In this document: positions 46,601-56,600 of the stretch, piece by piece
How positions within the stretch are numbered: position 1 is the stretch's first letter
How the letters are laid out: each line of letters opens with the position of its first letter
NCBI GenBank assembly: GCA_001724265.1
Contig: MEDY01000009.1
Coordinates: 124,001-188,000 of the forward strand
From: Rhizaria sp. SCN 62-66
Lineage: Eukaryota > Rhizaria, unplaced
DNA length: 64,000 bases
Direction of reading: 5' to 3'
The notes under the pieces: generated by a model
What the model was told of the DNA's origin: nothing
Seen by the model: only the letters and a program-made list of their open reading frames with translations
The model's database searches: none
Translations under genes and position numbers: made by a program

Positions 46601-47113
46601 GCGTTGTACGCCGCCTTCACCGAGTGCCCGCTGGCCGAAGAGAAGGACCGCCTCGCGGGCGCCTTCGCTGCCGTCCGCAGCGACGCCGACGCCGACGCTG
46701 TGCTTAACACGCTCCTGGCGGGCTTCTCTTCGGCCGCGGGCGCGATCGCCAAGGGCGAGCTGACCGCGCTCAAGCCGGGCGAGCCGCTCGTGCGCTCGCA
46801 GGACGTCGCCTTCGTGCTGCGCCAGTTCGCCGGCAACGCCGCGCAGCTGCCGCGCGCCTGGGCCTTCGTCAAGAAGCACTGGGACTCGGTCATCTACCCC
46901 GAATACAATGGCTCCTCGGCGCTGCGCCACGCCATTGCGCTGGCCAACGGCTTCGCGAGCGACGAGATGGCGCGCGACGTCGAGGCCTTTTTCGCGGCGC
47001 ACCCGCACCGCGGCGCGGAGAAGTTCGTCGAGCAGTGCGCCGAGCGCATCCGCACCAACGCTAAGTTCGGCGACGCGCTCGCCGCCAGCGGTGCGTGCGA
47101 GCTGCTCGAGTAA
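43648..47113 (+). CDS. NPEPPS: M1 zinc aminopeptidase, puromycin-sensitive type
   Basis: This metallo-aminopeptidase removes N-terminal residues from peptides, acting in the cytosol in the PSA group. Exons 43648-44739, 44907-45148 and 45295-47113 join to a 1,050-residue protein. The start is set by homology: PFERLPTTVVPTNYSL begins the M1 N-terminal saddle domain. RRCLPCWDEPAVKATF is the family signature. The zinc site is H439EVSH443 with E462 in LWLNEAF, exactly 18 residues on. DAISYSKG supplies the catalytic Tyr. The substrate-anchoring GAMEN motif is GAMEG here (403-407), an unusual change. Residues about 205-295 are an Ala-rich insertion, which explains a length above the usual 860-920. 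The C-terminal half is the helical ERAP1-C-like domain. There is no signal peptide or membrane anchor. The symbol marks the closest known type, not proven orthology. Confidence 0.95.
44740..44906 (+). other. Aminopeptidase intron 1, 167 nt
   Basis: The donor is CAG|GTACGC and the acceptor TTTCAG|GGC, in phase 0. The interior is AT-rich with a CTTAAT branch candidate. Joining restores M1 continuity into GEYALDIAAKS. Confidence 0.93.
45149..45294 (+). other. Aminopeptidase intron 2, 146 nt
   Basis: The donor is CAGTG|GTACGT and the acceptor GTTCAG|GTTC, in phase 2. The split codon becomes TGG, restoring HQWFGNLVTMEWW across the zinc site. Confidence 0.95.
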
Positions 47114-47693
47114 AGAGACAGAAGAGGGCGGGAAGCTATTGGGAATGAAGAACTTGTGACAATTTTAGTGAAGTGCAAATAAAGTTGTACTGATGGAAGC
47201 ACGACCATACAAAACTAGACAAATCCATGTGTATACTTCGTGCTCAAGGGTCATTTGATCTCAGCAGCACAAAATATAATGTATGATGTGCATGATGTTT
47301 CATAACTGTGTATTTCATCTGACTAAAAATTGTTGACGTATTCTTATCCAATACTGGCTTGTTTTTCTTGTATCTCCATGAGATTCCGTGATTTAGCAGA
47401 ATACAAGAGAGATTTCTAAGTAGTTTCAAAAAAAGTTCAATATTATATCTAACAATGTGGTTTAATAAGATTAACATTCATTTTAGTTCGTAACTGTGAT
47501 TATATCACAGTCAAAGGTACCAAACAGGCGTTTGAGTGTATTATTTAACGTTCACATTAAGTGTACTGAGCAGCGCATGACAATAGCGTACAGAAACAGG
47601 AGAGTAATACGCACACGCTCACAGTGAGAAAGTGGCTGGAAAGGGAGACAGATCAGTCAAGTTAGTTGCAGCGTTGCTTGAGCTTCGCTTCGC
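47114..47693. other. AT-rich convergent 3' region
   Basis: About 580 nt lie between the stops of the aminopeptidase and the BPI-family gene. They hold both 3' ends. I see only short frames with no codon bias (for example 47244-47477 minus) and no RNA gene. Confidence 0.6.
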
Positions 47694-49274
47694 TTACTCG
47701 TCAAGCTCGGCGCAGTGCGCTGTGGCGACGCGGAGCTCCTGCGTGGAGAGCTCACGGTCGGTGTGGCTCGCAGCGACGCGCACGGACTCGATGAGCGACA
47801 GCGCGGGCGTGTAGCTGATGTCCGTCTCGAGCAGGATGCCGCTGTCGATGGGCTTGAGCACAGTGTTGGCGAAGCCGAAGCCGGGCGGCGAGAGGATCGG
47901 GATGCCGTCCGCGAAGATCGCGTTGAACGCGGGCAGGATGACGTCATTGATGGTCTGCTGCAGCAGCGCGTTGAAGAGCGCCAGGTCGACGTCGCCGACG
48001 GAGGACTTCTCGACCGTGAAGGCGGGCTTGACACCCGACAGCACGATGAAGATGGTCGGCGGCTCCGGAGGGGCGGTGGTGACGGTGACGCTGCCGCCGG
48101 CCTTGAGGTCGACGATGATGTCGAACACGTGCGTGTCCTCCTCGGGGGTCTTGCCCGCGACGAAGGCGCTGAGGCGCGTGAGCGAGTCCCACGCAATGCC
48201 GTTGGCAGCAGTGATGGCAACGTTGGACTCGCGGACGCCGCGGAAGCGGTACGTCATCTGCGCGTTGGGGTACTTGAGCGGGAGCCCGGGGACGATGAGC
48301 GCGTACCCGTTGGTGTTAAAGCCGAGCGGGAAAAGCTTGGGGTGCTCGGCCTCGGTGTAGTAGCGCGCGCCGATGCCCGACGCGTAGTGCACGTGCAGCG
48401 CAGAATTGACCACGAATGACGACACGACGAACGACAGCATGCGCGTCGAGGGTGTGTACGGGACCGTGGGACGCGGGGTGGCGCCGTCGGACTTGTTGGT
48501 GGCGACGGGGTAGACCTCGCCGTTGAGCGGGGCGACAATGAGCCCGTTGTTAAAGACCATGTTGGAGGTGAGTGAGTAGTCGATGGTCCCCCACTTGCCG
48601 AAGCGGCCGCGGAAGGTCATCTGGTTGATGATCTTGTCCGAGGCGTTGTTGACGGCGTTGACGATGCCGTTCTTAACAAAGTCGACGATGAGGTTGCGGA
48701 TCTTGCTCTTGAAGAGCTTGATGACGAGGTTGTAGAGCCAGGAGAAGAGCGAACCGTGGGTCTTGATCTTGACCTCGTTGATCTCGACCGTCAGGCCCGA
48801 GAGCTTAACGACGGGCTTGAGGCCCGTGGGCGTCTGGATGGTCGAGACGGTGAAGGCGCCACCGATGTCGCCCGCGTGGAGGTTGGCCTCGAGCCAGCCG
48901 CTGCCACGGGGAATCCACGGGATCTTCTTTTTCTTGTACTTCCAGTCGAGCGTGGTCTTGATGACCGTGTCACGGATGTCGACGCGCAGCACGCCGTTGG
49001 TGGCCACGTCGATCGACCGGATATCGAGCTGCTTCAGCTTGAAGTTGGACAGCTTGTAGTAAAAGCCAGACTCCTTGCCCTCGACGGTGGGCACGACGAT
49101 CTTCTTCATCTCGTCCAGGATCGGGGGGTAGACCTGGTTGACGATGCTCTGCACGGCGTCGCGCGAGACGGAGCCGTACGCGCCAGGCTCCAGCGCGCTC
49201 GCCGGGCCGACGAACGACATAGCGAACATGGCGGCCACAGCAGCAAGAGCTACAAGAGCCCGCTTCATGACCAT
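47694..49274 (-). CDS. Secreted BPI/LBP/CETP-family lipid-binding protein
   Basis: The family forms two lipid-binding barrels that hold phospholipid, lipopolysaccharide or sterol esters. From the ATG at 49274 the product is 526 residues. MVMKRALVALAAVAAMFAMSFVGPASA is a clear signal peptide in form, so entry to the secretory pathway is expected. GAYGSVSRDAVQSIVNQVYPPILDEMKK is the typical N-terminal helix. The DIRSIDV strand, the basic WKYKKKKIPWIPRGSG segment and the GDIGGAFTV...LSGLTVEIN run match the N-terminal barrel, and DIIVDLKAGG with DLALFNALLQQTINDVILPAFN matches the C-terminal barrel. The mature protein has a single Cys near its end, so the disulfide pair of mammalian BPI is absent. 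The frame continues upstream of 49274, but that part looks like leader. Bacterial-lipid binding or lysosomal lipid handling are both possible. Confidence 0.9.
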   Translation of the reverse strand: MVMKRALVALAAVAAMFAMSFVGPASALEPGAYGSVSRDAVQSIVNQVYPPILDEMKKIVVPTVEGKESGFYYKLSNFKLKQLDIRSIDVATNGVLRVDIRDTVIKTTLDWKYKKKKIPWIPRGSGWLEANLHAGDIGGAFTVSTIQTPTGLKPVVKLSGLTVEINEVKIKTHGSLFSWLYNLVIKLFKSKIRNLIVDFVKNGIVNAVNNASDKIINQMTFRGRFGKWGTIDYSLTSNMVFNNGLIVAPLNGEVYPVATNKSDGATPRPTVPYTPSTRMLSFVVSSFVVNSALHVHYASGIGARYYTEAEHPKLFPLGFNTNGYALIVPGLPLKYPNAQMTYRFRGVRESNVAITAANGIAWDSLTRLSAFVAGKTPEEDTHVFDIIVDLKAGGSVTVTTAPPEPPTIFIVLSGVKPAFTVEKSSVGDVDLALFNALLQQTINDVILPAFNAIFADGIPILSPPGFGFANTVLKPIDSGILLETDISYTPALSLIESVRVAASHTDRELSTQELRVATAHCAELDE

Positions 49275-49453
49275 CTGTGGTGTGGTGTTAGTGGGGGACA
49301 GACAGGTTGAGAGGAGGAGGGTGTGGTGTAGGCACACGTTACATGACCGGAGTGTGAGAGGAAGGCTGAGATGGAAACCATCACAAGGAGATTTTGCGAT
49401 GAAGCCAAATGAGGTAAATGTGTAGCATGCAATACTTTTGGATTTGGACATAA

Positions 49454-49471
49454 AACGTGTAAAAACACGTT
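49454..49471. repeat. Perfect inverted repeat with ACGTG cores
   Basis: AACGTGT and ACACGTT (7 nt each) flank a 4-nt AAAA spacer. The ACGTG/CACGT half-sites resemble bZIP or bHLH binding cores and lie about 180 nt upstream of the BPI-family ATG. It could instead form an RNA hairpin in the leader. Confidence 0.5.
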
Positions 49472-49593
49472 GTAGATGACATAAATGCGACTCGACGAAG
49501 GGAGGGCGACGTCGTCGTCATTCCCAGGGTCGAGAACTGAAATGCCGTCTACGAGCACACCACCATCACCGTTGCATGCATAATTAAACAAAA

Positions 49594-49767
49594 ATGCTCG
49601 ACTTGCATCTAGTCAGCCCCATGACAAACTATTATTACTCCACTGGGCTGAAGCCTTTGAGCTGGGCAATGCTGCATGTCTCCTTTGAGGAGTGTGCCCT
49701 CAATCTACGATCTCTCCCGGCCGAATTTTACCGAACAGCCAGTCGCCCGCCCGCCCGCGGTCGAGCA
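49594..49767 (+). other. Candidate first exon of the right-hand giant gene
   Basis: An ATG frame of 58 codons runs into GTACGA at 49768, matching the GTACG donors of the four firm introns. A good acceptor (TGACTTGCATCAG) ends at 50104. Splicing would join in phase 0 to a frame that is open from 50105 to the ATG at 50207 and beyond. The implied intron of 337 nt is about twice the length of the others, so this is tentative. Confidence 0.33.
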
Positions 49768-50206
49768 GTACGATAACCGCTGAAGGATTCAAACGTCGCG
49801 AGGATTTTTGATGTTTATCTCTTATCAATTAGAACTTAGATTGAAATATATGATGAATCACGAGGGAATCTATGCCTGGGCCTGTTAACTTTTCCTTTGA
49901 CGATGGTGCGGGGTCTAGCCATATGTCCAGTTTTTGATGGCCTCGGTGGCATGAGATGCGCTTCTGCAGTTCACTTCGGCTCTGCCCAGCAGCCAACACA
50001 CCTGCATGCAACTCTGATGACGCGCATATCAACTTTTTCTTTAAGCTGTTCTTGCTAACCACACTACATTCTATACTACTTGCGTTCTTGCTGACTTGCA
50101 TCAGGTACTTTCCTCTCCTCTGACAAGCTCGCGCCCGCTATCGCACGCGCCTCCCCCTGTCTCCTTACCCCGTTCTTGCCTCCGCTCCCGCGGCGCAGCT
50201 TCCCGG

Positions 50207-53200
50207 ATGCCTCCGCGCCGCGCCGCTGCCCCCGAGGCCGCCCCGCGCGCCCCCGCGGCGTCGCTGCTGCAGCAACAACAGCAGCACGCCGGCTCCGCGT
50301 CGCTCGCCATCGCGGCTGCCAACCCGGCCGCCGCCTTCAGCCTCTACCACGCCGCACGTCACGGCTACAACCACCAGGCCGCTGCGGCCGCCGCCGCGGC
50401 CGCCGGCGCGCTCGCGGGGCCCGGCGCGCCCTCCGCCGCGCCCGCGTCGGGCCCCCTGCTCGTGTCGGCGTCGCGCATCGCCACCACCACGGGCCCTACC
50501 TCGCGCTCCGCCGCCTCCGCCGCCTCCGCTGCCGCCGCTCCCGCTGCTGCTGCTTCGGACGGCGCTGGCGCCGCGCCCGCGGGCCCCGCGGCGACGAACC
50601 CGCTGCTGTTCGCGCCGGCGTCGTCGGTGCAGGCGGCCGAAGACATGCCCGTGCGCCGCGGGCCCGCCCCCGCGGCAACCGCGGCCACGACGCTGGCGCG
50701 CCACTCGGCCGCGTCGGCCGCCGCCGTCGCCGTCTCCACGACCACGGCCACCGACTCACCTTACGCGCCCATCAGCCCCAGCGCCGGCGCCGGCGCCGGC
50801 TCTAGCACGAGCGCGGGCCTGAGTGGGAGCAGACAGCCCACCGCCCACGCCGCCGTTGCGCTGCCCACCACGGCCGTCGCTGCACCTGTACCAGCAGCGG
50901 CGGCCTCTGCGTCCGCGGCGGTGTCTGGGGCTGGGTGGCGACACAGCGCGCCCTCGCGCACCGCTACTGCCTCCGCCTCGGCGATCAACAATAACAACAA
51001 CAATAGCACGGCCAACGCGGCGGCGGCCGCTGCCGGTGTTACCGCGGGCGGCCCCTACATCCTTGCCGCGCCGTCGTCGACGCTGGCGCCTGCGTCGGCC
51101 GGGCTGGCGCTACGCGTGCCCGCACGCAGGCTCCTCGCCGGCGCCGCTCTCAATAGCGGCGCCGGCGCGCAGACGGGCACTATCGCCACTGGCAGCGCCG
51201 CCGCCGCCGCGGCTGCCGCCGCGGCCGCTGCCGCCGCCGTGGCCGCGGCCGTGGCCGCCGCAACCGGTGGCAGCGGCAGCAGCAGCGCCGCCCCCGCGTT
51301 TCTCACGATCTCCCGCCCTCACGCCGCCAACCACGGCAGCAGCAGCACGACGCTGTCGCACTCGAGCTCGGGCTCTCACACAGGATCTAATCCTAGTGCG
51401 ATGAGCGCGAGCTCTAGCGCGGTGGCGGCGGTGGCGGGCCCTCACGGCGTCGCGTCGCCGGGCCGCCGCGTGCGCCTCTCGACCGGCCCCGGCTCGAGCG
51501 CCAGCTCGATCCCCTCGGGCGCCACCGCGGGCGCCGGGCTGACTGTGAGCGGGCATCGCAGCTCCGGCCTCGGCAGCGGCGCGGTGCCCGGCGAGCTCCC
51601 CGCACTCTACAGCGGCGGCAGCAGCAGCAGCAGCGGCGCCGTCGCAGGCAGCGGTTCGACGCGTTGGGTGCGGCGCGTGGCCAACGTCGCCGCGGCCGCG
51701 CACGGCACCCACCTCCAGAGCGACAGTCAAACCAGCAGCAGCAGCAGTGGCAGTGGCCGCGCCGGCATTGCGGCCGGCGCGGCGACGACGACGCCCGCGG
51801 CCGGCGGCGCAATGGCCTACGTCAGCGCCGCCGCCACCGCCGCTGCCGCTGGCTCTGGTGCTGGCGCTGGCTCTGCCGCAGCGTCGACGTCAGACGCGGC
51901 TGCGGCGGCCCACGAAGGCCTGCTGCCGCCGCTGGCGTCGCGGTCGACGTCGCGGTCGGCGTCGCGCGCGGATGACCACGCCGCTGCTGCCTCCGACGTC
52001 GACGAGAACAACAACATCAACAACGATGACGGAGATCACTCCGTTGCTGAGGAGGCCGACAGCAGTCCTTACGCCAGTGCCGAGGCCGAGTCCGAGTCCA
52101 AGACCGAGACAGACTCCACCGAGGCCGCCGCGAGCCCTGAGGTAACCGACAGTGTTGACGCCGCCCCTAGCGCCGACGCCGCCGCTAGCCCTGAGATTCG
52201 CGGGCCTGAGCCCGAGGACGAGCCCAAGGTTTCGGCTGCGACCACCACTGAGGTGGACTACGACGAGACCAGCGGGGCCAAGGCTGCGGCTGAGCCTGAG
52301 GCTGAGTCTATGGCCAGTCCGGTCGCCGACACTGACGCTGATGCGGCCTCCAATTCCCCCGTCGCTGACGCAGACAACAACGCCGACGCTAATGACGCCG
52401 AGACCGAGGCCAAGAGCAACGTCGTGCCCGCTGCCGCCTCCTCAGCGACTCCATCCACTGCGGCTGCGACGGGGCCGTCTGCCGCGGCCGTGGCGGCGTT
52501 GGGCGCGGCGTTGCGCGCCGAGCTGGCCGCCGAGAAGGCCCGCCTCGCGCGCGTCTCGGACGCGGGTTTCGGCGCCGCACTGCCCGCCTCGGTCTCCGCC
52601 GCGGTGCTGCCGACCGCCGGCGCCGCTCAGAACCAGCAGACACTGCAGTCGCAGCCGGCGCAGGCGCAGGCGCAGGCGAGCACGCCGCAGAGCTCGCTGC
52701 GGCCGCGGCTGCAGCCTGCTCACGGGCACGGGCACGGACAGGGGGGCGCGCTGTCGGTCTCTGCGCACCCGCAGTCGCAGCCAGCGTCGCAGCCGCCGTC
52801 TGAGGCGCCCACCCCGCATTCCGCTGACTCACACGCACATTTGCAGCAACAACAACAGCTCGGCGGCAGCCAGGCGAGCTCGACGCACTCGACGCACTCG
52901 CACGCGGCGTTCGTGCCGCCGCCGCTGCCGGAGCCGCAGTCCAGCAAGAGTACCGACGGCGTGCCTCAGAACGCAGCGGGTAAGCGCGACTCTGTGAGCG
53001 AGCTGCGCGTGCTCACCGAGGAGGGCGACGACCGCCCTTCCCCGCTCGTGCGCGCCGCCGCCGCGGGCACGGGCGCCACGTCGACCACCTCAAGCTCTGC
53101 TGCCGCGAGCGCGGCGGGCGTGACTGGGGGCCGGCCGCTCACGTCGTCGTCCGCTGCGTCCTCCGCCGGGTCCACCGCGGCCGGCCCCACCACCCCAGGC

Positions 53201-53631
53201 CCCGCGTCGACGGCGGGCGCGGGCGCGGCGATGGGCGGCGACGAGACGCCCGTGTTGTCGCCCGCGCTGCGCCGGTCGGCGACGGTGCTGCCGCACATGA
53301 CGGCCTACCCGCCGACGCCGCGCGTGGGCCCCAATCAGCCCAATCAGCCCACTCAGCCCAATCAGCCCGCCGCTGCCGGTGTGGGCGCGAAGCCCCAACA
53401 GCACCCGCAAACGGCCGCGGGCACGCGCCCCCCGCTGCCCCCTTCGCAGCAGCAACAACAACAGCACCAGGGCATGGGTCTGTCGGTCCAGGGCCTCGGC
53501 ACCGGCAGTGCAAACAGTGCGAGTGGTGGCAACACGATGATCAGCGTTAGTGCTGGCCGCCAGCGCAGCTCGAGCTCGTTCGGCCCGTCCGCGACCCTCG
53601 CCTCTGGCCCCGCTGCGACTGCGGCTGCCCC

Positions 53632-53667
<36 letters not shown>

Positions 53668-56600
53668 AGCGGCGGCGTCGCCAGCGCTCGCGGCCAAGTC
53701 CCCGCAGTTGCACCTGCGCGGCTCTGCGCAGCCTCCGTCTTCGTCGTCATCGTCTTCGGTCGCAGCGTCTGCGACCGCAGCGAGCGCAGGCGCGGGCTCC
53801 GGCGCGCAGCCGCAGTCCCCGGGCAAGCGCGCGAGCACCCTCGGCGTCGCCGGGAACCGCGCCAGCAACACCTTCACTGGCGGCGTGGGCGCTGGCGTCG
53901 CGGCCGCCGCCGCCGCCGCGATCGGTGCACGCGGCACCGGGCCCAGCGAGTCGCCGCGGCTCGACGGGCTCAAGCGGCGCTCGTCGCTGGACCTCACCGA
54001 GGCGGCCGACATGGCCGAGCTGGAGGCCGCTCTGCACGCACCCGGCCGCGGAAGCAGCGGCAACAGCGGCGACGGCGGCGACGGCAGCGCGGAGGACATG
54101 GATCCCGACACCGAGGCCGCCAACGCGGCGCGCGCGGTGCCCCTGCCGCATCTCTCATGGCCTTCGGCGCTGCACGCGCTCGCCGCGGCGCCCCACGCCT
54201 CCGCGGCCACCGCCGCCGCCGCCGCCGCCGCGCCTGGCGCCGCGCGCCACAGCAACAGCACGCTGCGCGCGGGCGGCGACTGGTTCCTGCTCGCGGCCGC
54301 CGCCTCCGCGGGCGCCGCGCCGCCGCGCACGCACTCGCTGGCGGCGCAGCTGCTGCCCGAGCAGCTGGAGCTGGCCTTCACGCCGCTGACGGTGTCGGCG
54401 CGCGACCTGCCGACGGGCTGCGACGACGGCGACGACGTGGCCGCGCTGGCGCAGGCCGTGCGTGCAGCCATCGTCTCCGCGGTGCACATCGCGGCGCACG
54501 CGGCCGACGCCGACGCCGCGCCCGCGCCCGCGATCCCGGCCTTCGCGCTCGTCAGCGGTGTCGGCCACGGCGCGGGCAGCGCGGGCAACGCGTCAGTGCC
54601 ACGCAGCGCCCGCGGCAGCGCGCGGCCGAGCGCGGCGGACCAGTCGTTCGACTACCCGTCGTACACGGTCAACCGCTACGCAGAGCCCTCGCAGCCCGCC
54701 GCCGCGGCCGCTGCGCTGGCGAGCGACCCGTTTGCGGCGCTCACGGCCGCGGCGCGCGCGCGGTGGGCGTGGCAGCGGCTGCCGGCGCCCGCGCGCGCGC
54801 TGGTGCCCGTGCCGGCCAAGGCGGAGCGCGACCTCGACAACGCCGTGATGCCGCTGCGCGCGCGCCTGCTGTGCCACGCCGCCGCCGTACGCGCCTCCGC
54901 CGCCGCGTCCGCCGCCGCTGGCTCCGACTCGGACTCTGACAGCGAACACGCGCAGCAGCAGCAACAGCAACAACAGCAGCTGAACCGCCGCGGGTCTGCG
55001 GCCGGCAAGAACTCGCTCGCGCTGCCGGCCCCTTCGCCGTCGCCGCAGCCCTTCGGCCACGGACGCTCGGGCAACGCCGGCACCGTCGAGTTCCCGGCAG
55101 ACTTTTTCGGCCCCGCGCCGAGCCCGCTGGACGTGTACTCGCTGCTGGCGGACGGCGACTCGGCGCTGGGCCCTTCGGCGACGCCCGCCGCCGTGGCCGC
55201 CGCGGCCTCAGCGTCGGCGCAGGGCCAGGCGCGCGGCTCGCGCTGGCAATACCCCACGCTAGCCGCGCACCGCAAGGCGTGGGAGCGGCCGCTGGGCGCC
55301 GAGACGCTACCGCTGGATCCGGTCTCGCAGTCGCGTGCGCTGTGGGCGCTGGCCGCCGAGGGCATGGTCGCGGCCGAGCGCGACGGGCTACCCGGGCTCG
55401 TCGGGCGCCTCGTCTGGGGGCTGCGCGGGCGCTTCCGCGGGCTGACGGAGATGACCTGGGCTGATGTGCGCCAGCACTTCGCACCGCAGCCGCACCCGCC
55501 GCCGCAGGCGCCCGCGCAGGGCCAGGGCCAGGGCCAGCAGGTCGGTGCGGACGGCGCGGCCAAGGTGCGCAAGACTGTCAGCATCGTCGAGGGCGACCGC
55601 GACCGTGGCGATCAGCAGAATCAAGAGCAACAGCAGCAACAGGGCGGGCGCGAGCGTCCGGCGTCGGCTGCCGACGACGCTGCGAACGGCTCCGACGGCG
55701 CGGGACAGACTCGTGGCCGCAGCCGCAGCGACGCGCCGCCCCCGGCCCCCAACGGTTCTGCCACCGCCTCCGGCCCGGCTGCGGGCCCCGGCGCGCGCCG
55801 CGGCAGCCTCTCGCGCCCGCGCTCCGGCGGTGACGCCGCGTTCCGTGGCCCCGCCTCCGCGGCCGGCCCCGACGGCAAGACCGCGGCCGCGCACACCGCC
55901 GCGGGCCCCCACGGCGGCGGCGGCGAGCGCAAGCGGTCCTCGAGCGCGCTGGGCATGCGCGGCGGCAGCGCGGGCCGCCACGGACCCAGCGCGGCGAGCG
56001 TGGCCGCCAACGCGCGCGCGCACACTGCGCAGGACTTCGTGTCGGCTCTCTTCGCGCTGCCGCCGCCCGCTGCCGCGGCCACGGGCGTCGCGAGCAAGCA
56101 CATGTCGGTCGCGGCGACCGAGTTCCTCCCGCTGCGCCCGCTCCCCGCAAGCACGGCGGTCGTGACTGCTGCCGAGGTCAACGCCAGCGGCGACAGCGAC
56201 GCGGCGAGCGCGGCCGCGGGCGAGAGCGCCGGCGACTTCTACGTCGGCGGCGCCCCCAGTGGCCTTTTCCCCGGCCTCGTCTCGGCGCCGTCGCTGCTGG
56301 CGTCGTCGCGCGCGCTGCGCTACACGGCGACGCAGGTGCCTGCCTTGCTGGCCAACGCGGCGTTCCAGGCCGCCAACACGGCCAGCAGCGCGTCCTTCGG
56401 GCAGGGGCCCGCGCTCCCGGGCTCCGCGGCCGGCGCGGGCGGCGCGACGCCCCTGGTGTCGTCCTCGGACGCTCCCGGCGGGCTCAGTCTGCCCTCGGCG
56501 CCCGTCTTCGGCGCCGCCGCCTCCGCCGCCGCGGGCTCTATCCTCTTCCTCAGCGCCGGATACGACGCGCGCTCGCTGCCCGCGGGCGCCGCGCGCGTCG

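Larger units (their letters stand above)
49275..50206. other. Divergent intergenic region with possible leader exon
   Basis: This 932-nt region separates the BPI-family gene from the right-hand giant gene. It contains a perfect palindrome at 49454-49471 and a moderately GC-rich open stretch at 49594-49767, which may be a first exon of the giant gene. The remainder is AT-rich with no other gene seen. Confidence 0.5.

Noticed and set aside
45446-47008. 520-codon minus-strand open frame
   Set aside because: It is antisense to the aminopeptidase C-terminal domain. The Arg/Gly/Ala/His-rich composition is typical of a GC-rich shadow frame.
47244-47477. 77-codon minus-strand frame
   Set aside because: It lies in AT-rich 3' sequence between convergent genes with no codon bias.
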